A stretch of DNA of 64,000 bases from Blepharisma stoltei (Eukaryota; Ciliophora; Heterotrichea; Heterotrichida; Blepharismidae), in assembly GCA_914767885.1 (NCBI GenBank), contig CAJZBQ010000034.1, positions 186,001-250,000 on the forward strand. The letters are read 5' to 3'. The position numbers were made by a program, and so were the translations under genes. The notes under the pieces are model-generated. The model was not told where the DNA came from and did no database searches. It worked only from the letters and a program-made list of their open reading frames with translations. This document shows, piece by piece, positions 43,689 through 54,856 of the stretch; within the stretch, counting starts at the first letter, position 1, and the number at the start of each line of letters is the position of its first letter.

Positions 43689-44711
43689 ATGGCAGGCAAG
43701 AAGTTAAAAAAAGGGAAAAAGAAAAAGTTAGGAAAGAAGAAGCGAGAGTTGTTGCCGAATCTTTATGATGTACCAGATGTACCAGAAATACCCAGAAATG
43801 CACTTCCTGTTGTAAGACTTAATATGAAACTGGTGAATCCACTTGGCTATCCCATGGATTTCCAGCTTGAAGTTCCTATAAATACAAAAGTCATGACAAT
43901 CCATGATAAAATCGCTGATCCCCCTTCCGTGATCGAGCAAAATATTTTTGCTCAATCATAAAGGAGGTTAATCTTTTTTGAAATAAAAACAAAATTCAAT
44001 CTGCAAAAATTTAATGCAAAATATTAATTTAATTTTGTAAAATTTATGCGTTTGAGCACAAGTTGTTCAAATTTAATATCATTAGCTAGATTTTGTTATT
44101 ATAATTGCGACTTATATTTCAAATATTTTTATATAAGACATCCATACTTGAAAATTTTTTGCTCGCTCACGGCTGATAAGATTTTGGCTAACTCCCCTTT
44201 TGAATTGGAATAATATATTGATAAAATTTTTATTTTTTGGGTAAGTTAACCATTTTTAATTTTAACTAATTAGTAGCTTTTTAATTTCTATGTAAACAGC
44301 TTTGATAGTCAATTTAATGTCGCCAAAATTCTTAAATTGCACTATTTTAAAACAGAAGAGTAAAAATCGAACGCTATTTAAACAATTTAGCGCTTTGGAT
44401 AGATAAATTTTATAAATCAATTTTAAAACAATATTATATAATTTTTTTTGAATTTGAAATAGATCAATTATTTATATAATTTAAATGGAGGAGTAAACTT
44501 AGAGATTTTTCAATGGGTTTGCTCGTTCACAGAGGGAAGGAATGAGCTGTATGGAGGTGCAGCAAGGGATATTTCTATTTCTCTCCATAAATATCGACCT
44601 GATGACCCAGCACCACTAACTGCAAGCCTCATGGAGCTAGGACTGATTCAAAGTGGCGACGTCAACGTATTTTATGATTTTAAGCCTGTATCGCATCCTC
44701 TGCTTACATAA
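43689..44711 (+). CDS. Small basic protein of unknown function, interrupted by nested MITEs
   Basis: After removal of 43919-44545 it encodes 131 residues. The first 20 residues are almost all Lys/Gly (MAGKKLKKGKKKKLGKKKRE). The rest (VRLNMKLVNPLGYPMDFQLE, TKVMTIHDKIAELYGGAARD, LMELGLIQSGDVNVFYDFKP) looks like a compact ubiquitin-like beta-grasp domain: two strands, a helix, and a final strand with a GDVNVFYDF ending. The fold is inferred from pattern only; no named family is recognised. The same architecture of a Lys-rich tail plus small domain occurs in several ciliary proteins. Confidence 0.75.
43919..44545 (-). mobile_element. Outer MITE-A (627 bp with passenger), TGA borders
   Basis: Both flanks read TGA (43916-43918 and 44543-44545). 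Collapse joins TIHDKIA to ELYGGAARD. Low end is the hairpin TCCCCCTTCCGTGATCGAGC; high end GCTCGTTCACAGAGGGAAGG. The core is standard. It carries a MITE-B (44191-44495). Confidence 0.85.
44191..44495. mobile_element. MITE-B (305 bp) nested in a MITE-A
   Basis: TA borders 44189-44190 and 44494-44495. Ends ACTCCCCTTTTGAATTGGAA and, inverted, ACTCCTCCATTTAAATTAT. Removing it restores the contiguous MITE-A right arm. Confidence 0.85.
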
Positions 44712-44813
44712 TTTACTATAAAATATCTTGCTAATTATTACCTTATGCTAAATCTTACTATTCTTTAAATTTATACATTTATTCCTGTTCATAGTTACAT
44801 CCTCATCTTGTTC

Positions 44814-45344
44814 TTAATAATCCTCATTCAAATCTTCAAGATCCCATATTTTTTTGCCTTCTCTCATTGAATCCTCTGAATTTCGCTTATTTTCTTCATT
44901 CAAATCTCTTTGTATTTCATTAAATTTTTTTGGCTCAACTTGAAAGCTTTCTAAAGGGATACTAAGCTCATTTTCAATCAACCCCAGCAACTCTTTCTCC
45001 TCTTCAATTTGGCTACTGATTTCTTTCATTCTTTTCGAAATTTCTCTATACTGGTCTAATGTTTTTTTAATCCTTGCTCTCATTGAAAACTTATGATCAT
45101 AAATTTCTTCATAAGAAAACAAATCTCTGAATGCTTCTAATCTTTCTGCTTTTAAATGTAAAATTTCTTCTGACCCTCCAGTTGGTGAAGGTGACCTATT
45201 TGCAAATCTCTCATAGACAGTGCTTCTTTGCTTTACTTCTTTTACACTTTCAGACCTCTCATTGAAATGCTTATGGAAAATTGGTGTAAATCTTAAGCTT
45301 TTTTCCCTTTTCATATCAGGCGTCATGTTCCGTTTAGCCTTCAT
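44814..45344 (-). CDS. Unknown coiled-coil protein, 176 residues
   Basis: One open frame from ATG to TAA. The N-terminal third is basic and Ser/Pro-rich (FANRSPSPTGGSEE). Residues 90-165 form a helical, probably coiled-coil segment (KKTLDQYREISKRMKEISSQ onward). The C-terminus is acidic. No insertion, intron or TGA codon. No family recognised. Confidence 0.72.
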   Translation of the reverse strand: MKAKRNMTPDMKREKSLRFTPIFHKHFNERSESVKEVKQRSTVYERFANRSPSPTGGSEEILHLKAERLEAFRDLFSYEEIYDHKFSMRARIKKTLDQYREISKRMKEISSQIEEEKELLGLIENELSIPLESFQVEPKKFNEIQRDLNEENKRNSEDSMREGKKIWDLEDLNEDY

Positions 45345-45394
45345 TTATCATTATTCCTAGCAATTAAAATATTCCAACAATCTTTATTATAAAG

Positions 45395-45841
45395 ATGCAA
45401 ATTTTTAGGCAGGCTTTACTCTTCTCAACTGGAGCTATTATAGGGTTAGCAACTACATGGAATCTTGATAAATACAATCTATGATACTTAAAAGAAGTCT
45501 TTCGCTTGAACAATGGAAGAGAATTTGACTATCTTTCAATCCCATCACCTTACGATAAAAGTTTAGAAGAAAGAAGAGAGACTTTTAGAGCTTTAATGGA
45601 AAAAAATGGGGCAAGCCACAGAGTTGTGCAGCTGATAGGGGATCTTAATGTACACATCTCTGAGTATAAGAGCCAGAATCAGGTTGAAGATATTGGTTCA
45701 AATCAAGAACTAGAGATGCTAGAAGTGCTGTTTCGAAAGTATTATCCAGAGCTGTTTGATGAAAAGAGTGGGGCTGAGTTTGTGGCTTCATTGAAATTGA
45801 AGCTTCACTGTGATGATCATCTTGTTCCTAGCTCCCTTTAA
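45395..45841 (+). CDS. Unknown protein, 148 residues, hydrophobic N-terminus
   Basis: From ATG at 45395 with one TGA Trp (45479 region). The N-terminus QALLFSTGAIIGLATTW could be a membrane anchor or mitochondrial signal. The rest is soluble and charged (SLEERRETFRALMEKNGASH and LEMLEVLFRKYYPELF). The stop is followed by GGAGTAAAC, reminiscent of a MITE-B end, so a longer protein interrupted by an insertion is possible, but I could not find a continuation. Confidence 0.6.
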
Positions 45842-46497
45842 GGAGTAAACAAGAATTTTTTACTCTTATTAAATAAGGGTTGTATTAAAATTATTTCCTT
45901 GATAGTTTTTAGATTTATAATGTTTGAAAAGAAAAATTCTGATTTTATTTATTTACTTTATTTCGACGCTGATTTTTCACTATTTTTCTTTTTAACTACA
46001 TTACTAATTTCAATAAAAATTTTACTCTAATAGCATCGTAAACTGAGCAGTCATTCAGAAGATGAATTTCATCATCTTTCATTCACCCACATTTTCCACA
46101 TATAATATCATAATTTAAATCATAAAGAATACAAGCTGGATTTTTTCTTTATAAAGCCATTAATTGAAGTCGTGACTTAAAAATACATCGTTTTAGTTTT
46201 CAAAAACATTGATTTTATTGCTAATCATAAAGGGAGTAAGCTTTTAAAAGTTCCTAATTAAAAATAAAGATACTAGGATATTTGAGATTAAGAAAATCGC
46301 ATTATCAATTATATATAAAATTTGCATATAATTAAGGTGAGAAGAAACCTTGGAAAATAAGTAATCAATATTACTGGATAAATCATATCTTATATTAACC
46401 AATATTATGATTAGAATTAAATTGGTTAATAAACAAATAGTTTGATTTTATTGTCTAAATTATCATTTAATTAATTAGATCTCTATACAAGTGATTG
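45842..46497. other. Intergenic region containing a LINE fragment
   Basis: 656 bp. The only structured part is the minus-strand fragment at 45996-46196. The remainder is AT-rich. Confidence 0.5.
45996..46196 (-). pseudogene. Degenerate C-terminal fragment of a LINE-type reverse transcriptase
   Basis: The minus-strand frame reads RCIFKSRLQLMAL, a TAA, then RKNPACILYDLNYDIICGKC, and GWMKDDEIHLLNDCSVYDAI. The C-x2-C-x8-H-x4-C finger followed by a Tyr/Arg-rich tail is typical of the end of non-LTR retrotransposon polymerases. The in-frame TAA and the absence of any polymerase core show it is dead. It would be a natural relative of whatever mobilised the SINE-like elements, but that is inference. 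Confidence 0.45.
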
Positions 46498-48637
46498 CTA
46501 TGTTTGAAGAGAACGGAATCTGGAGTGGTAGGTTGATAGGGGGTTAAAATCAAGCTTTCTGTTCTTTGGGACTTGTAAAACATGTGAAGTTATTCTACTT
46601 ACTCTCCCTCTCTTTTAAATTGGAACAAAAAATAGTTAAAATTTTTATTTTTGGAGCCCCTTCAAATTGGAACAATTTTTTTTTAATAGGAAATTTTATA
46701 AGTAAAAAATAAATTTTTATAAATTTAGTTAACCTAATTTGATTGAAAAAGCTCAAGTAGAATACAATTTAAACAATATTCACATTAAATTGTTCGATTT
46801 TTAATTGATTCTTTATAATATAAATTAAACTTCAATTTTTTTTTTTTTTTTTAAAATTTTCAAAAAATTTATAATAAAAAAATAACCCTTTTCAGTGGAA
46901 CAGATTTTTTTTTCCAATTTAATGCGGAGTTAATGCTGGAAGAGAAGGATTTGGGCTTCCGATTTTTTTGGTGTCTTTAAAATTTGCAGGGCTATGTGTG
47001 GCTGTATTTGCTTTTCATTGTAATTTATTTAATAAAGGCTGTGTATTATGACTCAGCATACTTTTAGGTGTTTTAGACTTCCCATTTTCAATGCTTTTTG
47101 ATGCAATTTTTTTTAATTTCAAAGGAGAAGCTGGAGAATCTATACTTGATAAAGGTGATAGCAGCCCATCTTCCGTTTTCATTGTTTGCAAATATGGTTT
47201 TGTATCAGACCTCTTAATATTATCATAAAACTGATTTGGCTTGATTTTTTTACTTGCAATTCATGAGTTTTTTCTTATGCATCTCGAATTGCGTCTAATC
47301 ATATTCCTTCTTGCAGCACTTTCTTCTTCATAGCTTTTTATTCTTTCCCTTATATGCCTCATTTCTTGTTTCAGTTCTTCGACCCCTGGGGTTGGATTTC
47401 TTAAAGGATTTCCCACTCTGCATTTAATTTTGCATCTTTCACGGCCCAAAATTTCCAAAAAATGGACATTTATGCTGCCATCTGATAAGGAGTCTTCATC
47501 TTCTTCCATCGAGCTTTCTTCTGTTAAAGATGCGTTGCTATTTTTACATGGATCTGCGTCACGGAAAAATTTGTAATTAAAAGCATGGAACGAAAATGGG
47601 GCAAATTGGGTGGTTTTAGACCTATTGGCTCTACGATGCTCAGGAGACATACCTCCATTTATAGATTTTTGTTCTTGGTTGAACGAAAGTCGATGTGCTG
47701 CTATTGATACAGTTCTGTTTAAAGGAGGATGACTTGGGGGTCCTTCTTCACTTGGCCGCGGAGTAGGTCCATTATTAGAGTTATTTGGGCTTTTAATTCT
47801 AATAGGCGAATCACTTCTTATGATTTTTGGTTTATCTGAGTCTTCATTTCTATCCTTATACAGTGTTTTTTTCCTATTCCTCGATCTGATATCAAAAATT
47901 TGCATATTTTCGTTTCCAATAGTTTCATTTCCCATCATTTCTTCTTTTAGGTTTAACGTGCAGTTACAACTCATAAGCCATAATACTCCTAAATCGTCAA
48001 GGGTCAAGTTCATCTCTAATTTTACTACTCTTTTTCGATCCCCTTCTTCTTTTTCTACAACACTTATAATAACTGTGGCAATGTTTTTAGCCATCTCGAA
48101 CACCAATCTTTGGGTGCTGGGTATTTCTTTATCTATTTCTTTTCATAAAAACTCACTTTTATAGGTCTTTTCTGTATATGTCAAAGTCAAAGTGTACCAG
48201 CCTTCATCGCTTCGGTTGTGTGGTTTTATTTTTTGGAGATACTGTAACAGTGGGAAAGTCTGCACTCGGTTTCGGTATTCTTTTAGACCTGAAAGGTCTA
48301 ATTTTACTTTTAAGTTTCGGCCAACGATAATGCAAGCGTATTTTCCGATGTTTGAGACTTTTTGGAAAGCCTTGAACTCTTTTTTAAGGCTAATTAAGAG
48401 ATCGCCTAGATTTCGATACTGGAGGTCTCGTGGAAGTTTTTGGCGGACGTACCCGTCGTTATCTGTGTAAATTAGAAGCTCAAGGGTTCCTGTTTTCAAA
48501 AAGAAAGTATCAAGAAGAAAAATGTGGGCATTATTCTTGGCAAGTACTTTGAATATCCATTTGTGACTTTTTTGTTCCATTATATTAATTTTCAGGTCAT
48601 ATAAAACTGGATTGTGTATAATATAGCTTAAGAGCAT
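46498..48637 (-). CDS. Unknown protein, ~602 residues, mostly disordered C-terminal half
   Basis: Removal of the MITE-B at 46602-46932 joins SLPAL to SRITSHVLQVPKNRKLDFNP in frame, giving 603 codons including the stop. TGA encodes Trp at 48143 and 47261. Residues 20-210 look folded (KSHKWIFKVLAKNNAHIFLL, YACIIVGRNLKVKLDLSGLK, NLTLDDLGVLWLMSCNC). The remainder is polar and Ser/Pro-rich. The start could instead be the second ATG (48580, MEQKSHKWIFKV). No family recognised. The 3' end would be missed without excising the MITE. Confidence 0.72.
46602..46932. mobile_element. MITE-B (331 bp) in the 3' part of the preceding gene
   Basis: TA borders 46600-46601 and 46931-46932. Low end ACTCTCCCTCTCTTTTAAAT then TGGAACAAAA; an inner repeat CCCCTTCAAATTGGAACAAT; high end CAGTGGAACAG and TTCCAATTTAATGCGGAG. 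It has the same outer/inner duplicated-motif plan as MITE-A. Confidence 0.88.
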
Positions 48638-48682
48638 GATATAATCGAATTAATATAATAAATACTTGATAATTATTAAAGC

Positions 48683-51356
48683 TTATTCTATAACCTCAAC
48701 TTCGCTTTCTTTTTTGTCCAAAGCTTCTTTCAGACTGTGTATTTCTACTTTTAATTTTCCAACCTCCTCTTCCAAAACTGCTATTTTCTCGCTAGCTTCT
48801 CTAACTTCGTTTTCTTTTTCTCTCAGATTTTTCTTCATTTTTTTTTCATTTTTTTCTAAAGACTCATTTTCTTCTTCGAGACTGGATATTTTGTCAGTGA
48901 ATTCTTGATTTTCAACAGTGAGAGTAGATAAAGAATTTTTTAGTTTTGTGATTTCTAGCTCTTGATCAGAGTTCATCTGGGTGTACTTGTTAATTAATTC
49001 TTTATCTTTTTCTGCACTGTGTTCTAACGCTTTTATCTTGGTTTGGAGCTGCTCCTGTTCTGCTTCAGCTAATGATTTTTTGGACTCCATTTCGTTGACT
49101 CCCCCTCCGTGAGTCTGCAGAGGAAGTTAATTTATATATATAACCTTAAAAATTCAAAAATTGAAAGTAGATTAATTTAATCTATAAAATTTAAGTTGAA
49201 AATTCAAAGCTTTAAAATTGGAGAGAATTAGCTAGAAATTTCATTAATTATAATAAAAATATTATATATATAGTTTTTATTTTCAAATATTTGCTTTTCA
49301 ATAGTTTTTCTTATTAGAGGTAGATAAGCATTTCGTTGAATGAGCTCTTTAATTTAATGCTATCTCTGCTATAGATGTCTCTGGCGTGTTTTCTTAATGT
49401 ATCAATATCGTCCATGATTTTCATTCTTTCAGATATTTGTAATGTGTATTGAATGATATTCATAGAAGGGTCAATTTCCAGCTCACTGGCTAGTGTTTTA
49501 ATTCGTTCCAAATTTTCTCGTAGCTCAGAATTTTCTAGTGAAATTGTATTGGATAAGCCAATATACATTAAAATGGCGTGGCGAACTAACCCACCCTCTT
49601 GACTTCTGTAGCTGATATTTCATAGGGTGCGTAGTGAATTGAGGAAGGGATGATGGCTCTCGGGAATGTGTACCCGGCCAGATTTTTCTTGGCTTGGCAG
49701 AGCGCAATGTCGGGCTAGCGACTACTCAAATGCCAAGTTTTTGCCTCATAGGGGAATGGAGCCGAGAGAGTTGGAGAAGATTTTCCAGTGGTGTTATTCA
49801 TTCAACCCAATCGGGTTGTTTCCCCAAGTGAAATCAGAAGTGCTCCTGGGCTTCAGATTTCAATCTTGGTTGAGAGCCGAACAGAAAATTCGACATTCTG
49901 AATTTTCCATGGTTGGTGACTTACGACAGATGACACAACTCATCCAACTACTGGGAGCAAGTGCCCTTGTCCAGCAGTAGAACTCTTCACAAGGTCGTTA
50001 TGAATGGCGAGCAGGGCAAAGTGGACATTAAGGGTGAGAATAGTCCTTCAGGATTACAGTGGACTTCCCTATAAGTCTAATAAAGGCAAACTTAAACGTA
50101 TTGGATAAATCCCTTATCTCTTGCTTTATTAAATCCTGGAGCTGAGCATCAACATTAGAAAATTTATCATGAAATTCATTGATTCCTTCGACAGTTTTAA
50201 CCAAATAATTATCTTGATCAGAAACTGCTACCAATAACTCAGTTATTTTTATATGCAAATCAGAAACCGATTTATATCCTCCTCTATTATACTTGAGCTC
50301 TTCTTCATTAAAACTTAAAGGGCTGTATTTTTCATTAATTCCAAAAGCTTTTTGGACAACAGGCAGATACACTCTTCTTTTATTTTCCAAATTTTCAACA
50401 ATCTCTTTCACTTTTCTTTCTAACGATTTAATTTTATTTTCAACCGAATTTTCATTCAAATAATTGCTTACCTCTGCTTGCATTTTAAAAATAGCTTCAG
50501 TTTTATGCTTAATTGACTCCATTATACCTTCAGCATTAAATCCATATGTTTCTGAAATCTTTTTTCTAATTCCCTCTAATTTATCGTACTCTTTTCCAGT
50601 GATTTCTTCAGATACCTTTTGAAGATTATTTATACTCAGCTTAAAAGCTTTTTCCACGACTTCTTCAATTTCCCTTAATTTATTCAAATCAACACCAGTC
50701 CCTTGACTTTTTTCCACAAGTTGAATTTTAATTGATGTTAATTCTCTTTCTAATTTAATTCGATTCACAAACCTCAGAGCAGTCTGTGCTAAATTCATTC
50801 CTTTTTGTGATAAATACTCATCTTCTTTAGCTTTTAATACCTCAATTTGAGATTTCAATGGATTGGTCTCATCCACAAGGGTAAAAAGTAAGTTGAACTC
50901 GTCTTTTAATTGTTCTGCCTTTTCATTGTCAATTTCATGCAATCTTTCAGCAACCTGCACAAGCTGCTCAATTAACCGTTTTTCCATATCAGTTTCTTCC
51001 ATTCTTAACTCCATGTATTTTTTCATCTTATCTGTGCCTTGAGAATCCCTCATTTGGTTGATTTTGGTATTTATCCCAATTTCATGAATATATTGTCCTG
51101 CGTTTCCTAGGTATTCGATAAAAGAATGGATAAAGGCGGAAAAGGATTTTTGCTCGGTGTGCATGGATTGATAAAACCCTGAAAGATAGTCTCGAATAAT
51201 GTCATCACTAGAAGGGGGTGAAGGCGTGGGAATGCTTGAAGTGGCTGCTTTGGGGATTGATTTGAGGTCAACAAGATCTTCGTCGAGTTCTTTGATTTCA
51301 TCATAGTAATCTTGATGTGCACAACAGCCACACAACAACGGGGTTAAATAAAGCAC
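48683..51356 (-). CDS. Long coiled-coil protein, interrupted by two insertions
   Basis: Without 49099-49339 and 49564-50073 the frame has 641 codons. Junctions read KFAFIRLIGLSNTISLENSE and IKLKSSFNEMESKKSLAEAE. Residues about 100-640 are helical, with strong heptads at the end (LEEENESLEKNEKKMKKNL). The N-terminus CGCCAHQDYY resembles an acylated Met-Gly-Cys-Cys start, but no ATG is visible there; the open frame begins with GTG. An unseen IES or intron near 51340-51370 may separate the ATG. No family is recognised; a cytoskeletal or membrane-tethering role is a guess. Confidence 0.7.
49099..49339. mobile_element. MITE-A-like insertion (241 bp) with 11-bp direct repeats
   Basis: CATTTCGTTGA flanks it (49088-49098 and 49329-49339) and collapse restores the coiled-coil frame. 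The low end has CTCCCCCTCCGTGAGTC (MITE-A), but the high end lacks the motif, suggesting a decayed or one-ended copy. It again inserted after TGA. Confidence 0.8.
49564..50073 (-). mobile_element. GC-rich insertion (510 bp) in the coiled-coil gene
   Basis: TA 49562-49563 and 50072-50073 join FAFIRL to IGLSNT in frame. The low end reads TTAAAATGGCGTGGCG, the same terminus as the SINE-like class, but no long direct repeat is seen. A 104-codon plus-strand frame inside has no recognised similarity. Confidence 0.75.
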
Positions 51357-52245
51357 ACTGTATTTTTTTATAATCCCCTTTTAAAACCTATAAAAATGAC
51401 TGTAGTTTTGGTATGAAAAAAAAGGAAAAATGATACTTTTTGAATTTTTCTAAACAGCAGAGAATAAAGTAGTGGGTGTTTTAAAACAGCAAAACAGAGT
51501 AAAAAGTACATATAAAAATCTTAATTCTATCAAAACTAAGTAAATTTAAGCAGCAAGCTCAAAATAGGATTGCATAATAAATTGCATACTAGAAATAACA
51601 AACAATATTGCTTAAATAATGTAGAGTGGCATGATAATCAATAATGGGTTTTTGTATCCTCTCATAGCAGATTGCCAATCAGCCTAATAGTATAATAAAT
51701 AAATATAAATTAATTATTGCAATTTCTTCATCACTTATTTTTATAGTAATCGCTTTATAATTACTAAATATTTATCAAATTTATCTATCAGCGCATATAT
51801 TTATTGTATTTTCCAAAACAGTTGGCTTTTTTTACAGGATCCTTGCATTCTTCCATTATTGAACCTTCAAAATTCGAGATCAAATAACATTACTCTTATC
51901 TTTTCATTTACTACATAATAAATTACCTTTTCTTAAAAATGATGTGTGAAAAACTTAAAAATGGCTACAACAACCCATTTAATTCTAAATGAAAGAAATA
52001 AATTGGTTCTAAATATCATACTATAATTTTAAGCGTATATGGAAATAATTAGATATTTATGCCTCTTATATTAAAGACTATAAAATTTTGCTATCTCTCA
52101 TTTTTATATTTTCAAATATAAATCAATCCTCTTCTAAATCTATTTTAATCATTTCCCTTAATTTCTCACTATTTTAATACACATTTACTGATCTCTGCTT
52201 CTTTAACTAGTCTAAAGCATAAGAGTGTTATATTAGAAATATAAA
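51357..52245. other. Intergenic region between divergent genes
   Basis: 889 bp, very AT-rich, upstream of both the coiled-coil gene (-) and the ALG6-type gene (+). No motif recognised; the missing 5' end of the coiled-coil gene may lie here. Confidence 0.5.
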
Positions 52246-54594
52246 ATGGAAGATAAGAATGACATCCGCGAAACAAGGCTTCAAAAAGAAAGAGAGCTCT
52301 TAAAAAAGCTGGAACCCACAAACTACACCCTCGATTTCCCCGACTGCAGCAGAAGCTTAGAAATAGTTACTGAAGTTCAAACCTTCCCAGTAAAATTTTT
52401 CATTCATCTGCCAGAGCGCTACCCATTCCAATCCCCCAAAGTATCTCTTTCAGTCTCCGACAAATTAACTTCCCTCACTGAATTTTACGACGACGAAAAC
52501 ATCCTTGAGCATGTCCTCGGAGAATCCTGAATTCCGGTCATAAATTTATCTTCAGTCATAGAAAAACTTGTGCATTACGCCCATCACTCATATAAAGCTC
52601 GTGGAAAATCACTTTTGGCTGAAATATTTTCAATGTACTGGAAATGGAGCATCATTATTGTGGTCTTGCTGGCTTTGCTGGTAAGAGTTGCGATGATTGC
52701 ACAGCCCCATTCTGGATATGATAATCATCCTAAATATGGAGATTATGAAGCACAGAGGCATTGGATGGAAATAACGACGAACTTGTCGCCTGATAAGTGG
52801 GTAATAATTTAAAATGGCGTTGATTAAAGTAATAGTCTACGGATTGAAAGTGCTTCTCTGGCAGATTTAATTATGACGTCTCATTTGGTGAATTTATAAG
52901 CAAGGGATGCAAGAGCCCACAGGCTTTGCACGAGAGGGAATCATTACGTAGGAAGTTTTAATTTCCATAAGTGCGCAACTCACCCAGAAAGTGGAGGCTA
53001 GGACCTTTTTGTTCCAATTTTAAGGGGGAGTGAATATCCTGAGCTCAAAAAAGAGACTTTTACGCCCAAATTTTAAGACTGGTGTCCTGCATCTGATCGA
53101 ATTCAGCTTAAAAGCAGCTTGATGGCAGGGAAAAAGGCACGAAGTCGCCTATTGCGGCTTTGAAGGTAGCTCTCATAAGATTGCCTGCTAAGCTAAATTA
53201 AACTTATATAAAATTAGATATATAAGTGGTATAAAGATTCAGCGGAGAATGACTTGGAGTACTGGGGACTTGATTATCCTCCTTTAACTGCCTGGCATTC
53301 ATGGTTTTTAGGATCCGTCAGCTCCATGATAGAACCTGAGTCCATGGTTTTAGGAGAATCTAGAGGATATTTAACATCAAGTCACAAGCTATTTATGAGG
53401 CTAAGCGTGATATTAGGAGATTTATTTGCATTTATTCCTGCAGTATTTATGTTCTTTAAAATGTATTATCGATATCTTTCAGGAGGAATAAAGTACTCAG
53501 CAATCATTCTTATATTTTTATCACCTCCATTATTATTGATTGATAATGGGCACTTTCAATACAACAGCATCATGCTAGGATTTTCGCTTTGGGCTGTTGT
53601 ATTGGTTTATTATGATTATTTAGGACTTTCTGCTGTAGTACTTGCTCTTGCTTTGAATTTCAAACAAATGGCGCTTTATTATGTGCTTCCTTTTGGCTGT
53701 ATTTGGATGGCTAAAGCATGGAAACGAGCAAGGCACCAGAGTATGAGATTTCAACCGAATATTAGATGGGGAATTATGGCAGCCGAAATTATTTTGACTT
53801 TATCCAATATTATTGGCTGTGGAATTATTACTACAATTATCATCTGGATACCTTGGATAGGGTCAATTAGCGATATTACACAAGTTATTTCAAGGATATT
53901 CCCATTACAAAGAGGAATATTTGAAGACAAAGTGGCCACTTTTTGATGCGTCTCATCTATTTTTATTAAATACAAGGAATTGTTCCCGACAAATTTACTT
54001 GCAATGCTCTCAGCATTGCTTACGCTTGCTGCATCACTTCCATTTTTGGTGCTTTTATTCAAAAGAAAACCAATTAATTTGAGCTTTTTGCATGCACTTT
54101 CAGGGGTTTCTTTATCGTTTTTCTTGTTTTCTTACCATGTGCATGAGAAAACGATATTAATTCCTCTGCTACCATTTTCCTTGTTATCAGTAATAGACAC
54201 ACCGGAATTATTTAGATTTTACGTTTTACTGGGAACTTTTAGTATGTACCCACTTATGATCAAGGATGGGCTGAGGTTTGCATATTTTTGCTTATCAATG
54301 GTTTTTTATATTATGGCTGGAGACGTAATTAAAACGTTGAATTATTTCCAAGACCGCAAAGGACACAATTTGACGCTGTGGTATATAGGAATAATCCTAA
54401 TTCACTTGATGGAGTTTATAGAACCGCCACAGCAATATCCATATTTGTTTGACACTATTATTGCTGCGTATTCTTTTCTGGGATTTCTATATATATGAAT
54501 TTTTACTCTGAAATCACATTATCAAATTAAAGGAGATTCTGACCCTCGATATCACTTGGAAAATCGACTGAGGAAAAAAGCTAAAATGAGTTAA
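52246..54594 (+). CDS. ALG6: ALG6-type dolichyl-phosphate-glucose glucosyltransferase with N-terminal UBC/UEV-like domain
   Basis: After removing 52801-53229 the protein has 639 residues. Residues 1-115 look like an inactive ubiquitin-conjugating fold: VKFFIHLPERYPFQSPKV, then GESWIPVINLSSVIEKL, with no catalytic Cys. Residues about 130-640 are ALG6: GDYEAQRHWMEITTNL, KWYKDSAENDLEYWGLDYPP, LTAWHSWFLGSV, SRGYLTSSHKLFMR, and about ten membrane segments. ALG6 adds the first glucose to Man9GlcNAc2-PP-dolichol in the ER. The two parts are in one frame, joined through a TGA Trp codon (52528) with no stop. Whether the fusion is made as one protein is not shown by the sequence. TGA codons also occur near 53944 and 54496. 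Confidence 0.9.
52801..53229 (-). mobile_element. SINE-like insertion (429 bp) in ALG6-type gene, 8-bp direct repeats
   Basis: ATAAGTGG at 52793-52800 and 53222-53229; collapse gives SPDKWYKDSAENDLEYWG. The low end reads TTTAAAATGGCGTTGATT. A piece in the middle (TTTTTGTTCCAATTTTAAGG, then GGGAGTGAA near 53010-53035) looks like one MITE-B end, so this is composite. Confidence 0.83.
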
Positions 54595-54856
54595 TGTTAA
54601 TAAAATATTTTATTAATATATTTGCCAAACTTAGGCAATAGTAATGTATAATAATGATAATAAGTAAAATATAAATATCTTTACCATTTTAGAATGAACA
54701 CTGCTTAATAATAATCCAATTTAATCCTATGATAAATAGATTAGAAGCTACAAGAGTTTAAAATTTTTAGGAAAAGTCAGACTGTAGAGTCTCACAGCCA
54801 TAATTAAATTTATTACGATACACATCACTATTTTCAAATCTACACTATTAGTTTAC

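Noticed and set aside
45842-45870. MITE-B end directly after the stop of the gene at 45395
   Set aside because: Only GGAGTAAAC is present; no second terminus or in-frame continuation could be found.
49666-49980. 104-codon frame inside the GC-rich insertion
   Set aside because: No recognisable domain, and related GC-rich insertions have no matching frame; open frames are expected more often in GC-richer DNA.
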